This document shows positions 19,644-28,928 of a DNA stretch of 64,000 bases, piece after piece; position 1 is the stretch's first letter; each line of letters begins with the position of its first letter. Below the pieces are notes generated by a model, which did no database searches, was not told the DNA's origin, and saw nothing but the letters and a program-made list of their open reading frames with translations. This DNA is from an uncultured Pantoea sp. GTDB lineage: Bacteria; Pseudomonadota; Gammaproteobacteria; Enterobacterales; Enterobacteriaceae. The translations under genes and the position numbers were made by a program. The stretch is from positions 1 through 64,000 of the forward strand of contig CAJYKU010000038.1 in NCBI GenBank assembly GCA_913775175.1, written 5' to 3'.

Positions 19644-20489
19644 ATGTCTTCTGAAATTCCCAACCAGGCGCTAAGCGGCCTGACGCTGGGCAAATCTGTA
19701 GCCTATGTTGATGAATACGATAACACGCTACTGCAATCTGTGCCGCGTAGTCTGAATCGCGAGCCGCTTCAGCTCTATCCTGAAAACCTGCCATTCCACG
19801 GAGCAGATATCTGGACACTCTATGAGCTTTCATGGCTCAACAGCAAAGGTGTGCCACAGGTCGCGGTTGGAGAAGTCGTGCTGGATGCGGCAAGTGAAAA
19901 CCTGATTGAGTCTAAAAGTTTTAAACTGTATCTCAATAGCTTTAATCAGACCCGGTTCAGTAACTGGGGCGAGGTACGGCAGACTCTGGAGCGCGATCTG
20001 CGTGCCTGTGCCGCCGGAGATGTTAGCGTGGCGCTGTTTCGTCTGAGCGAGCTTGAAGGACAGCCCGTAGGTCACTTCAGCGGCAGCGTAATTGATGAGC
20101 AGGATATCGCTATCAGTGACTATAGCTTTAACGCAGAACACCTTGCCCATGCAACCGGTAGTGATATCGTGGAAGAGACGCTGGTCAGTCATCTGCTGAA
20201 ATCAAACTGCCTGATCACCAATCAGCCCGACTGGGGATCGGTCATGGTTCGCTATAAAGGTGCACGTATCGATCGTGAAGCACTGCTGCGTTATCTGATC
20301 TCATTCCGGCAGCATAATGAGTTTCACGAACAGTGTGTTGAACGTATTTTCAATGATATACAGCGCTTCTGCCAGCCGGAAGCATTAACCGTCTATGCTC
20401 GTTATACCCGTCGTGGTGGCCTGGATATCAACCCCTGGCGCAGCAATGTTCCTTTCACTCCCGGCTTCTCCCGGCTGGCACGCCAGTAA
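19644..20489 (+). CDS. queF: NADPH-dependent 7-cyano-7-deazaguanine reductase QueF
   Basis: QueF reduces preQ0 to preQ1 with NADPH in the queuosine pathway for tRNA. The protein has 281 aa (E. coli 282), the long two-domain QueF type. The nucleophilic cysteine is C189 in [16 protein letters not shown] and the acid is D196. The NADPH motif [11 protein letters not shown] is at 89-99. An ATG at 19626 is open, but alignment with E. coli (MSS...[10 protein letters not shown]) favours 19644. Just beyond the stop is a 16-bp perfect palindrome (20495-20510) followed by a short inverted repeat that may end the transcript. Confidence 0.95.
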   Translation: MSSEIPNQALSGLTLGKSVAYVDEYDNTLLQSVPRSLNREPLQLYPENLPFHGADIWTLYELSWLNSKGVPQVAVGEVVLDAASENLIESKSFKLYLNSFNQTRFSNWGEVRQTLERDLRACAAGDVSVALFRLSELEGQPVGHFSGSVIDEQDIAISDYSFNAEHLAHATGSDIVEETLVSHLLKSNCLITNQPDWGSVMVRYKGARIDREALLRYLISFRQHNEFHEQCVERIFNDIQRFCQPEALTVYARYTRRGGLDINPWRSNVPFTPGFSRLARQ

Positions 20490-20676
20490 GAGATTGCGAG
20501 ATATCTCGCAGACCGCGTCAGGGATGCGCGGTTCCTCTTGAGCAATTACGGCTGCCAGCGTTAATCTGTAAACGGCGTTAAGCGTAAATGCATATGCGAC
20601 CAGGGATTTTCGTCACTGCGCTCAGTTAGTTAAGTGCAGCGTCATCAGTCACGCCATGGCGTGTAAAGGAGTTCTT

Positions 20677-22041
20677 TTGATTACACATATCAGCCCGCTT
20701 GGTTCGATGGATCTGCTCTCCCAGCTGGAAACAGATATGCTGAAGCAGACAGCCAGCAGCGATCTTTATCAGCTGTTTCGTAACTGTTCCCTTGCAGTGC
20801 TTAACTCCGGCAGTCAGACCGACAGCAGCCAGGAACTGCTCTCCCGTTTTGAAAACTTTGCTATTAATGTTCTGCGTCGTGAGCGTGGTGTAAAACTGGA
20901 GCTGATCAATCCACCGGAAGAGGCGTTTGTAGATGGACGAATTATCCGTTCACTCCAGGCTAACCTGTTTGCCGTACTGCGTGACATTCTATTTGTGAAT
21001 GGGCAATTAACCGGGGTCAAATCGTTGTGCAAGCAGGAAGCAGAAGACTCGGTACTGATTACCAACCAGGTTTTCTCAATTTTACGTAATGCGCGCGCAC
21101 TGCACGTAGGAGAATATCCAAATACCGTGGTCTGCTGGGGCGGTCACTCTATCAACGCCACAGAGTATCAATACTGTCGTAATGTTGGCACACAGATGGG
21201 ACTTCGTGAACTAAACATCTGTACCGGCTGTGGACCCGGCGTGATGGAAGCGCCAATGAAAGGCGCCGCAGTCGGTCATGCACAGCAGCGCTACCATGAC
21301 AGCCGCTTTATTGGCCTGACAGAGCCTTCTATTATCGCTGCTGAACCGCCTAACCCACTGGTTAATGAACTAATCATTATGCCAGATATCGAAAAACGCC
21401 TTGAGGCCTTTGTGCGTATTGCGCATGGCATTGTGATCTTCCCGGGTGGCGTAGGCACCGCAGAGGAGTTTCTCTATCTGCTCGGCATTTTAATGAATCC
21501 GCAGAACAGCGAGCAGGTGCTGCCGCTGATCCTTACCGGCCCGAAAGAGAGTGCTGACTATTTCCGGGTACTTGATGATTTTATTGTCAACACCCTGGGC
21601 GAAAGCGCACGTAAGCATTACACCATTATCATTGATGATGCTGCGGAAGTGGCACGCCAGATGAAGAAAGCGATGCCGCAGGTAAAAGAGCACCGGCGTG
21701 AAACCGGTGATGCATACAGCTTTAACTGGTCAATTCGCATTGCACCCGACCTGCAGATGCCGTTTCTGCCTACTCATGAAAACATGGCAAACCTCAATCT
21801 GTTCCCGAATCAGCCTGCGGAAAAGCTGGCTGCCGATCTGCGGCGCGCCTTTTCAGGCATTGTCGCGGGTAATGTCAAAGAGATGGGCATTCGCGAAATT
21901 CGTGAGCGTGGTCCATACCAGCTACGTGGTGACGCGGATTTAATGCATCGTATGGATGAGCTGTTACAGGGATTTGTGGCTCAGCAGCGAATGAAGCTGC
22001 CTGGCAGTGCCTATATCCCCTGCTATGAAATCATCAAATAA
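20677..22041 (+). CDS. ppnN: Pyrimidine/purine nucleotide 5'-monophosphate nucleosidase PpnN
   Basis: PpnN cleaves nucleoside 5'-monophosphates to base and ribose 5-phosphate and is activated by ppGpp. The protein is 454 aa, the same as E. coli, when read from the TTG at 20677. Evidence for this rare start is AAAGGAG 5 bases upstream and the conserved [12 protein letters not shown]-terminus. An in-frame ATG at 20656 would add seven unrelated residues. The LOG-family catalytic motif PGGVGTAEE (about 265-273) and [13 protein letters not shown] (about 188-200) are intact. In E. coli sdaCB follows; here xni follows directly. Confidence 0.95.
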   Translation: MITHISPLGSMDLLSQLETDMLKQTASSDLYQLFRNCSLAVLNSGSQTDSSQELLSRFENFAINVLRRERGVKLELINPPEEAFVDGRIIRSLQANLFAVLRDILFVNGQLTGVKSLCKQEAEDSVLITNQVFSILRNARALHVGEYPNTVVCWGGHSINATEYQYCRNVGTQMGLRELNICTGCGPGVMEAPMKGAAVGHAQQRYHDSRFIGLTEPSIIAAEPPNPLVNELIIMPDIEKRLEAFVRIAHGIVIFPGGVGTAEEFLYLLGILMNPQNSEQVLPLILTGPKESADYFRVLDDFIVNTLGESARKHYTIIIDDAAEVARQMKKAMPQVKEHRRETGDAYSFNWSIRIAPDLQMPFLPTHENMANLNLFPNQPAEKLAADLRRAFSGIVAGNVKEMGIREIRERGPYQLRGDADLMHRMDELLQGFVAQQRMKLPGSAYIPCYEIIK

Positions 22042-22052
22042 TCATTCAGGAA

Positions 22053-22070
22053 GGCAGCCTGCGGGCTGCC
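22053..22070 (+). terminator. Stem-loop between ppnN and xni
   Basis: A 7-bp perfect stem (22053-22059 with 22064-22070) with a 4-nt loop is followed by GTTT. It lies 11 bases after ppnN and 13 bases before the xni start, so it may end most ppnN transcripts or limit read-through into xni. Confidence 0.45.
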
Positions 22071-22083
22071 GTTTACACCGCTT

Positions 22084-22845
22084 ATGCCATTACATCTGTT
22101 AATCGTTGATGCCCTTAATTTAATCCGCCGTCTGCATGCCGTGCAGGGTTCACCTTGCCAGGACGCCTGCGTCGCAGCATTGCATCAGCTGCTTGGTCAT
22201 ACACGTCCCACTCATGCTGTCGCGGTGTTCGACAGCCACCAGCGTCATGCTGGCTGGCGTCATCAGCTGCTACCTGACTATAAAGCGGGACGTCCCTCTA
22301 TGCCGGAGGATCTGCAACAGGAACTTCCGGCTTTACAGGCAGCATTTAGTGCCGCTGGTGTCAGCTGCTGGGTTGCCGCGGATGATGAGGCAGACGATCT
22401 GGCTGCTACGCTGGCGGTGAAAATGGCGTCAGCCGGCCACCAGGCCACTATCGTCTCCACAGACAAAGGTTACTGTCAGCTGCTGGCACCAGATATTCGT
22501 ATTCGAGATTACTTTCAGAAGCGCTGGCTCGATCTGCCTTTTATTGCACAGGAGTTTGGCGTCACGCCGCAGCAGCTGACAGATTACTGGGGATTGTGCG
22601 GGATCAGCAGCAGTAAGATCCCTGGCGTGGCCGGTATTGGTCCAAAAACAGCCCGTGAACTGCTGGCACAGTTTGGCTCGCTGGAAGCGATCTATCAGCA
22701 GTGGGATCAGGTGCCGGCTAAATGGCAGGGGAAACTTCGCGATCAACGCGATATGGCGGAGACGTGTCGGCAGGTTGCGACGCTGAAGTGTGATTTAGTA
22801 TTGCAGGGCAATCTTAATACTCTGCGCTATCACCAGCACGCCTGA
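22084..22845 (+). CDS. xni: Flap endonuclease Xni (ExoIX)
   Basis: Xni is a 5' flap endonuclease of the FEN superfamily that helps process Okazaki fragments and repair intermediates. The protein is 253 aa (E. coli 251). It has the family N-terminus [12 protein letters not shown], the [11 protein letters not shown] clamp region (about 64-74), [10 protein letters not shown] and [10 protein letters not shown] metal-binding sites (about 101-110 and 127-136), and a helix-hairpin-helix [14 protein letters not shown] (about 182-195). Like E. coli Xni, it lacks part of the acidic cluster found in DNA polymerase I exonuclease domains. The fuc operon that follows it in E. coli is missing. Confidence 0.95.
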   Translation: MPLHLLIVDALNLIRRLHAVQGSPCQDACVAALHQLLGHTRPTHAVAVFDSHQRHAGWRHQLLPDYKAGRPSMPEDLQQELPALQAAFSAAGVSCWVAADDEADDLAATLAVKMASAGHQATIVSTDKGYCQLLAPDIRIRDYFQKRWLDLPFIAQEFGVTPQQLTDYWGLCGISSSKIPGVAGIGPKTARELLAQFGSLEAIYQQWDQVPAKWQGKLRDQRDMAETCRQVATLKCDLVLQGNLNTLRYHQHA

Positions 22846-23131
22846 GCACTGCAACTCTCTGACAAAAGCCGCACCCTGTGACAGGCGCCCTGCCGCACGC
22901 TTAATCGCTCCCGCAGAGCGGCCTGAATGCTGCGGCTCTCAGCAGGTTTGCAAGGTCGCAGTAAAACACGGGCGGGCAGCTAACTGTCTCCATTATGCGG
23001 CCCGAATGCTGCGGCTCTCAGCAAATGTGCACTCTTCCATACAAAACATGAGCAGGTGCGCAGTTAATGGCTTCCACAGAGCGGCCTTAACACCGCTCTG
23101 TGGCAGCTCAACCCAGCCCTCTCACAGATGC
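22846..23131. repeat. Degenerate tandem repeat of about 80 bp, three units
   Basis: The gap between xni and rlmM is made of about three imperfect units. Taking the shared GCGGCC as a marker, copies lie at 22918, 22997 and 23081, giving steps of 79 and 84 bp. Units one and two share GAATGCTGCGGCTCTCAGCA exactly (22925 and 23004). The second half of each unit shares AAAACA followed by a G-rich stretch, GCAG and TAA. The third unit has drifted into the clean hairpin listed next. No ORF is supported here. Its origin is unknown. Confidence 0.7.
23074..23103. terminator. Stem-loop between xni and rlmM
   Basis: An 11-bp perfect stem (23074-23084 with 23093-23103, 8-nt loop) lies 28 bases from the rlmM stop, between convergent genes. 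It lacks a T-run. It is also the third copy of the tandem repeat in this gap. Confidence 0.5.
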
Positions 23132-24232
23132 CTAACGCTCGTCGCGTCGGCCACCAACTGCTGCCCAGATACGACGAACATGCACCGTGATCTCTTCACG
23201 GTCGTGATAAAGATGACGCGCCTGGATCTGTGCATTAATGCCCTGCGCCTTTAACGCCTCATCTATCATCGCCAGATTTTGCGTTACCTCTTCATAACGC
23301 TTTTTCATCGGCAGCTTGAGATTGAAGATAGCTTCGCGACACCAGCCATTTACCAGCCACTCTGTCATCAGTGAGGCGACGCGCACCGGTTTCTCCACCA
23401 TATCGCAGACCAGCCAGCTGATGTTGGTGCGCGGCGGACGAAACTTAAAGCCATCCTCGCGACAATGCGTCACCTGCCCGGTATCCATCAGACCCGGCGC
23501 CATTGGCCCGTTATCCACTGCGTATACCCACATACTGCGCTTCACCAGCTGATAGGTCCAGCCGCCCGGACAGGCACCAAGATCCACCGCATACATGCCG
23601 CTTGCCAGACGCTCATCCCACTCATCAGCAGGCACAAAAACATGCAGCGCCTCTTCGAGTTTCAGCGTTGAGCGGCTGGGCGCATCGGCCGGAAACTTCA
23701 GGCGCGGAATGCCCATATAGAAAGGCGAATTATTTTCCGGCAGCGAATATCCTACATAGCAGGTTCCCGGTGCGATAAATAATACATGTACTACCGGGCG
23801 CTTTGGACTCTCATAGTTGAGCAGAATATTGCTGGCACGCAGACTGGCACGCAGTGGCACCGTAAGTTTGCGGCAGAATTTAGTCAGCTCTTTGGCGTCA
23901 TTGGTATCAGGCACTTCAACCCGCAGCTCGCCCCCTTTTTCTACCACACCGGTCAGCATACCCGTAATAGGTGTAATACGATCTTCAGGCGGCAGATCGC
24001 GCAGCAGTTCGCCTACCACCAGCATCTGCCGGGCAAAGATCAGTTCAGCAAAGGGCAGCGTACGCAGCAGCTTTTCCGCATCTTCCGGCTGATAGCACTC
24101 AAACAGTACATAGCCTGCATTCTCTTTTACACGCGGAAACCCATAAATCTCACGCTCTGCGGCTTTGGCACTGATTTCTGCCGCACACTCTTTCTCAAAT
24201 CCGGGACGACAATAGAGTAATACTTTATTCAT
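23132..24232 (-). CDS. rlmM: 23S rRNA (cytidine-2498-2'-O)-methyltransferase RlmM
   Basis: RlmM adds a 2'-O-methyl group to C2498 of 23S rRNA. The protein is 366 aa, exactly the E. coli length, and ends in the same [16 protein letters not shown]. It has an N-terminal THUMP-like domain (about 1-160) and a Rossmann methyltransferase domain with the SAM motif [15 protein letters not shown] (about 222-236), VCDMVEKP (about 280) and [12 protein letters not shown] with the catalytic lysine (about 305). It overlaps ygdD by 8 bases, so the two are coupled. Confidence 0.97.
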   Translation of the reverse strand: MNKVLLYCRPGFEKECAAEISAKAAEREIYGFPRVKENAGYVLFECYQPEDAEKLLRTLPFAELIFARQMLVVGELLRDLPPEDRITPITGMLTGVVEKGGELRVEVPDTNDAKELTKFCRKLTVPLRASLRASNILLNYESPKRPVVHVLFIAPGTCYVGYSLPENNSPFYMGIPRLKFPADAPSRSTLKLEEALHVFVPADEWDERLASGMYAVDLGACPGGWTYQLVKRSMWVYAVDNGPMAPGLMDTGQVTHCREDGFKFRPPRTNISWLVCDMVEKPVRVASLMTEWLVNGWCREAIFNLKLPMKKRYEEVTQNLAMIDEALKAQGINAQIQARHLYHDREEITVHVRRIWAAVGGRRDER

Positions 24233-24620
24233 AGCGTTCTGCCTTTGTTTTCAGACGCAGCGCGCCAATCAACATCAAAATCCAGCCAGTCAGGAAGCAG
24301 AGTCCTCCCACTGGCGTAACAAATACCAAAAACTGCAGATGTGACAGCGCCAGACAATAGAGGCTGCCGCTGAAAAGAATGGTGCCCAGTGCCATGGCAG
24401 CACTGCTCCAGTAAAACCAGATATTGGCACGACGCAGCATCGCTGCTCCCAGCCCCATCACCGCCAGCGTATGGTAAGCCTGATACTCAAGACCGGTATG
24501 GATCCATGCCATCTCAGATGGACCCAGTGATTTACTCAATACATGTGCGCCAAACGCACCAAATGCCACCAGCACGAAGCCGCTGATTGCGGCGAATATA
24601 AACATGGCACGACTGGACAT
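24225..24620 (-). CDS. ygdD: DUF423 inner-membrane protein YgdD
   Basis: A 131-aa membrane protein (same length as E. coli YgdD) with four hydrophobic helices and the family motifs [21 protein letters not shown] and [11 protein letters not shown]. The function is unknown. The ORF is open to 24731, but that extension overlaps the end of gcvA and is not conserved; the start at 24620 ([15 protein letters not shown]) aligns with E. coli. It lies 50 bp downstream of gcvA on the same strand and overlaps rlmM. Confidence 0.93.
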   Translation of the reverse strand: MSSRAMFIFAAISGFVLVAFGAFGAHVLSKSLGPSEMAWIHTGLEYQAYHTLAVMGLGAAMLRRANIWFYWSSAAMALGTILFSGSLYCLALSHLQFLVFVTPVGGLCFLTGWILMLIGALRLKTKAERYE

Positions 24621-24670
24621 CGGTTTATCCTCATTATCACGCCCTGCCTCACAGCACAGCGTGCAATAGC

Positions 24671-25588
24671 TTAGTGATCGTAGCGGAAGCGAAATTTTTC
24701 CTGCTCGCCCGCTGCTTTTTCCAGGATCCACTGACGAAAGGCGGCTATTTTACCCAGTTCTGCCTGACTGTCATGACAAACCAGATAAAAAGCATTTTTA
24801 CTGACCAGTACATCATTAAACGGGCAGACCAGACGCCCCGCTTCAATCTCACTTTCCGCCATTACATTGTTCGCCAGCGCCACACCCTGACCATGGATCG
24901 CCGCCTGCAGCACCATAGCACTGTGGCTAAAGATAGGTCCCTGCTGCACATTGATATGCTGTAATCCCAGCTGACGAGTGTAGGCCTGCCAGTCACGGCG
25001 CGATGCATCATGCAGCAGCGTAAAGTGTTCCAGCTCAGCAGGGGACGTCAGTGGCTTGTCCCCGGTAAGCAGTAGCGGCGAGCAGACCGGCAGCAGGTAT
25101 TCAGCATAGAGTTTGTCTACCCGCAGGCCAGGCCAGTTGCCCCGGCCATAAAAAATCGCCACGTCCACATCATCGGCCAGCTTCTCCTCTTCGCGGTCTA
25201 CTGCCTGAATTCGTACGTCGATCCCCGGATAAGCCATATTAAAGCTGGAGAGGCGCGGCACCAGCCACTGAATGGCAAAGCTTGGCAGCAGGCTCACGGT
25301 CAGGGCACCTTTCGCGCTGCGCGCCTGCAGCTTGCGGGTGGCGTCGTTTAGTGCGGAAAAAATCTCTTTGATATCCAGGTAGTAACTCTGCCCCTCTTCC
25401 GTCAGCAGCAGCGAACGATTACGACGGCGAAACAGCTTGAGGCCAAGAAAATCCTCCAGTGACTTAATCTGATGGCTTACAGCAGCCTGCGTAACAAACA
25501 GCTCCTCGGCAGCTTTTGTGAAGCTTAAATGACGGGCAGCGGCATCAAAGACGCGTAAAGCATTTAGCGGCGGAAGGCGTTTAGACAT
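24671..25588 (-). CDS. gcvA: LysR-type regulator of the glycine cleavage system GcvA
   Basis: GcvA activates or represses the gcvTHP operon according to glycine and purine supply, and activates the small RNA gene gcvB. The protein is 305 aa, the same as E. coli. The winged helix-turn-helix is in residues 1-65 (SFTKAAEELFVTQAAVSHQIKSLE recognition region, about 22-45), and the substrate-binding domain spans about 92-300. It is divergent from gcvB with 129 bp between starts, where GcvA is expected to bind and also repress itself. Confidence 0.96.
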   Translation of the reverse strand: MSKRLPPLNALRVFDAAARHLSFTKAAEELFVTQAAVSHQIKSLEDFLGLKLFRRRNRSLLLTEEGQSYYLDIKEIFSALNDATRKLQARSAKGALTVSLLPSFAIQWLVPRLSSFNMAYPGIDVRIQAVDREEEKLADDVDVAIFYGRGNWPGLRVDKLYAEYLLPVCSPLLLTGDKPLTSPAELEHFTLLHDASRRDWQAYTRQLGLQHINVQQGPIFSHSAMVLQAAIHGQGVALANNVMAESEIEAGRLVCPFNDVLVSKNAFYLVCHDSQAELGKIAAFRQWILEKAAGEQEKFRFRYDH

Positions 25589-25682
25589 GGATTTCCACAG
25601 ATGGATTCATAGTGTAAAACTGCAACTTATACAATGTCGTCAGCTATTAGATTTTTTAATCCGAGACATTATAATTTGTCCG

Positions 25683-25711
25683 TTGAGGAAGCTCCAGCAA
25701 ATACCTATAGT
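25683..25711 (+). promoter_or_regulatory. gcvB promoter
   Basis: TTGAGG (25683-25688) and TATAGT (25706-25711) are separated by 17 bases and the -10 ends 6 bases before the inferred start of GcvB at 25718. This is a good sigma-70 promoter. GcvA sites are expected upstream of it in the gcvA-gcvB gap. Confidence 0.8.
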
Positions 25712-25717
25712 TGCCGC

Positions 25718-25914
25718 ACTTCCTGAGCCGGAACGAAAAGATTTCTGAAAACGCGCGAGAGATCGCAGACTTTTGGAGAACTTTTGGCTTGTGGTCGTGA
25801 TGTTGTGTTTGCATTTTTTGATCTGATACTTGCAGATCAAACTTTTAATTCCTGTGATTTACCCTGTCTGTCCATAGTGATTTTATATAGCACCGCAATT
25901 GCGGTGCTTTTTTT
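25718..25914 (+). ncRNA. gcvB: GcvB small regulatory RNA
   Basis: GcvB is an Hfq-dependent RNA that represses many amino-acid and peptide transporter mRNAs. Conserved blocks match E. coli GcvB: the 5' end ACTTCCTGAGCCGGAACGAA, the GU-rich R1 seed region GTGATGTTGTGTTTGC (25797-25812), and the 3' block TTTACCCTGTCTGTCCATAG (25858-25877). A central hairpin is formed by GATCTG and CAGATC (25820-25838). At about 197 nt it is slightly shorter than the roughly 205-nt E. coli RNA. It lies between gcvA and ygdI as in E. coli. Confidence 0.96.
25890..25914 (+). terminator. Rho-independent terminator of gcvB
   Basis: The palindrome GCACCGCAATTGCGGTGC (25890-25907) is followed by seven T residues. It matches the E. 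coli gcvB terminator and may also slow transcription from ygdI on the other strand. Confidence 0.95.
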
Positions 25915-25984
25915 ATGTCGCAATCTGGCGGGCCAGTGTTCAGACAGCGGCAAAAACCCTATGCGACACCTTTTGCCCGGCGGC

Positions 25985-26209
25985 TTACTGCCCCATCTCA
26001 ACCATCTCTTTAACATCTGAGCGGTTAATCTGCTGCTCATTGCCATTGGCATCTTTATAGCTGATCATACCGGTGTCAGCGTCAACTTTTGGCTTGCCAT
26101 TAGCAACAATGGTACGGCCGTCATTGGTATGCATGACATAATTGCTGGAGCAGGCAGCCAGGCTTAGCGCCATGGTGCAGACAGCCAGCACTGCGGTAAG
26201 TTTGTTCAT
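25985..26209 (-). CDS. ygdI: YgdI/YgdR family lipoprotein
   Basis: A 74-aa lipoprotein (E. coli YgdI 75 aa). Residues 1-19 form a signal peptide ending in the lipobox LAAC, so Cys20 should be lipidated. The mature part is the DUF903 fold with SNYVMHTNDGRTIVANGKP and the conserved TGMISYKDANGNEQQINRSDV. The residue after the cysteine is serine, which suggests outer-membrane sorting. Function is unknown. A paralogue (ygdR) lies at 53536. Confidence 0.94.
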   Translation of the reverse strand: MNKLTAVLAVCTMALSLAACSSNYVMHTNDGRTIVANGKPKVDADTGMISYKDANGNEQQINRSDVKEMVEMGQ

Positions 26210-26414
26210 CTTCTATCTCCTTGCAGATTGATTGCTTTAAACCACCCGCAGATGCGGTATCGCTGCCTGTAGCCGAAAATACTGGCTGAAAATAACAAAC
26301 AGGTTATGCGGGTTTCGGTTCAAACCTTGCCATAATGAGCATAACGCGCTTTTACAGCTTTGCCAGCCAGCGGACTGCTGCGGCTGGCCCTGCAATCACC
26401 TGAGTGGGCTTGAT

Positions 26415-27620
26415 ATGACTATCTTCTCTCCTGGCGCTTTTCGTCAGCAGTTTCCCGCACTGAGCGATGCCGGCGTCTATCTTGATAGCGCTGCGACCGC
26501 GCTTAAGCCACAGGCCGTTATCGATGCCAGCGCTCAGTTTTATTCACTCAGCGCTGGTACGGTGCATCGCAGCCAGTTTGCAGCTGCCCGCGCACTGACT
26601 GCACAGTATGAGCAGGCGCGTGGTCTGGTAGCACGCTGGCTCCATGCCGCTGACGATCGCCAGATTGTCTGGACGCGAGGTACTACGGAGGCTATCAATC
26701 TGGTGGCACAGAGCTGGCTGGCACCACGTCTGCAGCCGGGCGATGAGATCGTTGTCAGCGAGGCGGAGCATCACGCCAACCTGGTTCCGTGGCTGATGGT
26801 GGCGCAGGCCTGCGGTGCAACCGTGGTCAAATGGCCATTGGGAAGCGATCGCCGGCCAGATATCGCCCTGCTGCCAGCCCTGCTTAATAACCGTACCCGT
26901 CTGCTGGCGGTAAGCCAGATGTCCAATGTTACCGGCGGCTGTCCTGACCTGGCGCAGGCAATTACGCTTGCGCATAATGCTGGCGCGAAAGTCATGGTGG
27001 ATGGTGCGCAGGGTGTGGTGCACTGCCCGCCTGACGTACAGGCGCTGGATATCGACTTTTATGCCTTTTCCGGCCATAAGCTTTATGGTCCCACAGGTAT
27101 TGGGGTGCTCTATGGCAAAGCTGAACTGCTGGAGGCGATGCAGCCATGGCAGGGCGGCGGCAAAATGCTGACGCAGGTCGACTTCAGCGGCTTTACACCG
27201 CAGCCCGTGCCCTGGCGTTTTGAAGCGGGCACACCAAACGTTGCTGGCGTCGTGGGACTGAGTGCCGCCCTGACCTGGCTGTTGCGGCATCATCAGGAGA
27301 AAGCGGAAATGTGGAGTCAGCAGCTGGCCTGCCTGGCCGAAGAGCAGCTCAGCGCTCTGCCTGGTTTTCGCAGCTTCCGGTGCGGCTCATCCAGCCTGCT
27401 TGCCTTTGATATTGCCGGCATTCATCACAGCGATATTGTGACACTGCTGGCTGAGCAGGATATTGCACTGCGCGCCGGGCAGCACTGCGCCCAGCCACTA
27501 ATGGCCGCGCTGGGTGTAAGCGGTACGCTGCGGGTATCGTTTGCGCCTTACAACAATTTGCAGGATGTGGATGCGCTGGTGCGCGCAATGCATCATGCCG
27601 TAGATATTTTAGGTGAATAA
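26415..27620 (+). CDS. csdA: Cysteine desulfurase CsdA
   Basis: CsdA is a PLP enzyme that takes sulfur from cysteine and passes it to CsdE and TcdA. The protein is 401 aa, as in E. coli. The PLP lysine is K222 in [10 protein letters not shown] and the catalytic cysteine is C358 in [10 protein letters not shown], both at E. coli positions. The histidine that stacks on PLP is in [11 protein letters not shown] (about 116-126). It is cotranscribed with csdE: the csdE ATG lies 4 bases after the csdA stop. Confidence 0.96.
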   Translation: MTIFSPGAFRQQFPALSDAGVYLDSAATALKPQAVIDASAQFYSLSAGTVHRSQFAAARALTAQYEQARGLVARWLHAADDRQIVWTRGTTEAINLVAQSWLAPRLQPGDEIVVSEAEHHANLVPWLMVAQACGATVVKWPLGSDRRPDIALLPALLNNRTRLLAVSQMSNVTGGCPDLAQAITLAHNAGAKVMVDGAQGVVHCPPDVQALDIDFYAFSGHKLYGPTGIGVLYGKAELLEAMQPWQGGGKMLTQVDFSGFTPQPVPWRFEAGTPNVAGVVGLSAALTWLLRHHQEKAEMWSQQLACLAEEQLSALPGFRSFRCGSSSLLAFDIAGIHHSDIVTLLAEQDIALRAGQHCAQPLMAALGVSGTLRVSFAPYNNLQDVDALVRAMHHAVDILGE

Positions 27621-27624
27621 TCTG

Positions 27625-28074
27625 ATGACAACCCTGATTGCGCCCCACCCCTTTGGTCACAGCATTACCGCAGAGAGCCTCACAGCCACCTTTGCCCGTT
27701 TTCAGCAGTGGGAAGATCGCTATCGCCATCTGATCCAGCTTAGCCGCCAGCTGCCAGCACTTCCCGACGCTCTGAAAAGCGCAGAGAACGAACTCACTGG
27801 CTGTGAAAATCGTGTCTGGTTCAGCTGTCAGCAGCTGCCCGATGGAACCCTTCATTTCTATGGCGATAGCGAAGGGCGTATTGTGCGCGGCCTGCTGGCC
27901 ATACTGCTCACCGCAGCAGAAGGAAAAACGCCAGCACAGCTGCTGAACGAGGATCCGCTGGCGCTGTTTGAAACTCTGGGGCTGCGCGCGCAGCTCAGCG
28001 CTTCCCGTAGCAGCGGATTACAGGCGCTGGCTGATGCGGTTAAGCAGGCTGCGCGTCATTATCAGGAGGCCTGA
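27625..28074 (+). CDS. csdE: Sulfur acceptor protein CsdE
   Basis: CsdE accepts persulfide sulfur from CsdA on a surface cysteine, here in [10 protein letters not shown] near residue 60. The protein is 149 aa (E. coli 147), in the SufE family, with the [16 protein letters not shown] and [15 protein letters not shown] motifs. A GTG at 27613 inside the end of csdA is an alternative start. The ATG at 27625 is preferred because AGGTGA lies 8 bases upstream and the length to HPFG matches E. coli. Its 3' end overlaps convergent tcdA by 13 bases. Confidence 0.93.
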   Translation: MTTLIAPHPFGHSITAESLTATFARFQQWEDRYRHLIQLSRQLPALPDALKSAENELTGCENRVWFSCQQLPDGTLHFYGDSEGRIVRGLLAILLTAAEGKTPAQLLNEDPLALFETLGLRAQLSASRSSGLQALADAVKQAARHYQEA

Positions 28075-28868
28075 CGCGCCTGGCGCGCCTGAAATTTTTT
28101 CAGCGCATGTGATACAGCAATAAAGCCAAAGGTAGCGGTGACCATGGTTGCCGCACCAAACCCGGCAGCACAATCCATACGTTTTGGTCCTTCTGCCGTA
28201 CTGCGGGAAGCACATACGCTGCCATCAGGCTGCGGATAGACCAGAGCCTCAGTAGAGAATACGCAGTCAATACCCAGCTTGCCTTTGCTGTTTTTCACCA
28301 CGCCAAAATCACTTTTCAGACGCTCACGCAGCTTTGCTGCCAGCGGATCCTGGATTGTCTTTGCCAGATCGCTGACCTGAATCTGGGTAGGATCAATCTG
28401 GCCACCAGCACCACCGGTGGTGATCAGGGGAATTTTGTTGCGCCGACACCAGGCAATCAGCGCCGCCTTCGGCCGTACGCTGTCAATCGCATCAATCACA
28501 TAATCAAAGCCTGCGGAGAGCAGCTCAGCGGTATTCTGCGGCGTGATAAAATCGTCAATACAGGTCACGTCACACTCAGGATTGATGGCGCGGATGCGGG
28601 CAGCCATGACGTCCGTTTTAGCCTGTCCGACATTACCCTGCTGCGCATGGATTTGCCGGTTTGTATTGGTGATGCAGACATCATCCATATCAATTAATGT
28701 GATATGGCCAATACCGGTACGCGCCAGTGCTTCAGCAGCCCATGAACCTACGCCGCCAATACCAATTACACAGAAATGCGCATCCGCAAACTGCTGCAGC
28801 GCTTCCTGACCATAGAGACGCGCTGTTCCGCCAAAACGCTGTCGCCAGGCGTCACTTACCACTTTCAT
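28062..28868 (-). CDS. tcdA: tRNA threonylcarbamoyladenosine dehydratase TcdA
   Basis: TcdA (CsdL) cyclises t6A37 of ANN-decoding tRNAs to ct6A using ATP, with help from CsdA and CsdE. The protein is 268 aa, as in E. coli, in the MoeB/ThiF (E1-like) family. The ATP-binding [19 protein letters not shown] is at about 36-54, followed by the [13 protein letters not shown] motif (about 60-72) and the DAIDSVRPK region. Its position facing csdAE, with a 13-base 3' overlap, fits their shared pathway. Confidence 0.96.
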   Translation of the reverse strand: MKVVSDAWRQRFGGTARLYGQEALQQFADAHFCVIGIGGVGSWAAEALARTGIGHITLIDMDDVCITNTNRQIHAQQGNVGQAKTDVMAARIRAINPECDVTCIDDFITPQNTAELLSAGFDYVIDAIDSVRPKAALIAWCRRNKIPLITTGGAGGQIDPTQIQVSDLAKTIQDPLAAKLRERLKSDFGVVKNSKGKLGIDCVFSTEALVYPQPDGSVCASRSTAEGPKRMDCAAGFGAATMVTATFGFIAVSHALKKFQARQARQAS

Positions 28869-28891
28869 ATCTGACCTTTAAACTGGAGAGT

Positions 28892-28913
28892 GGGTGCGCC
28901 ATGTTGCGCACCC
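28892..28913 (-). terminator. Stem-loop after mltA
   Basis: An 8-bp perfect GC-rich stem (28892-28899 with 28906-28913, 6-nt loop) lies 16 bases beyond the mltA stop and just before tcdA on the same strand. There is no strong T-run, so termination may be partial. Confidence 0.5.
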
Positions 28914-28928
28914 TGAGATTAACTGCGA

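Noticed and set aside
22846-23131. CRISPR-like array
   Set aside because: Only three degenerate units with diverged sequence throughout; no constant repeat with variable spacers and no cas genes.
25784-26020. 78-codon plus-strand ORF
   Set aside because: It overlaps the GcvB RNA and its terminator and then runs antisense to ygdI.
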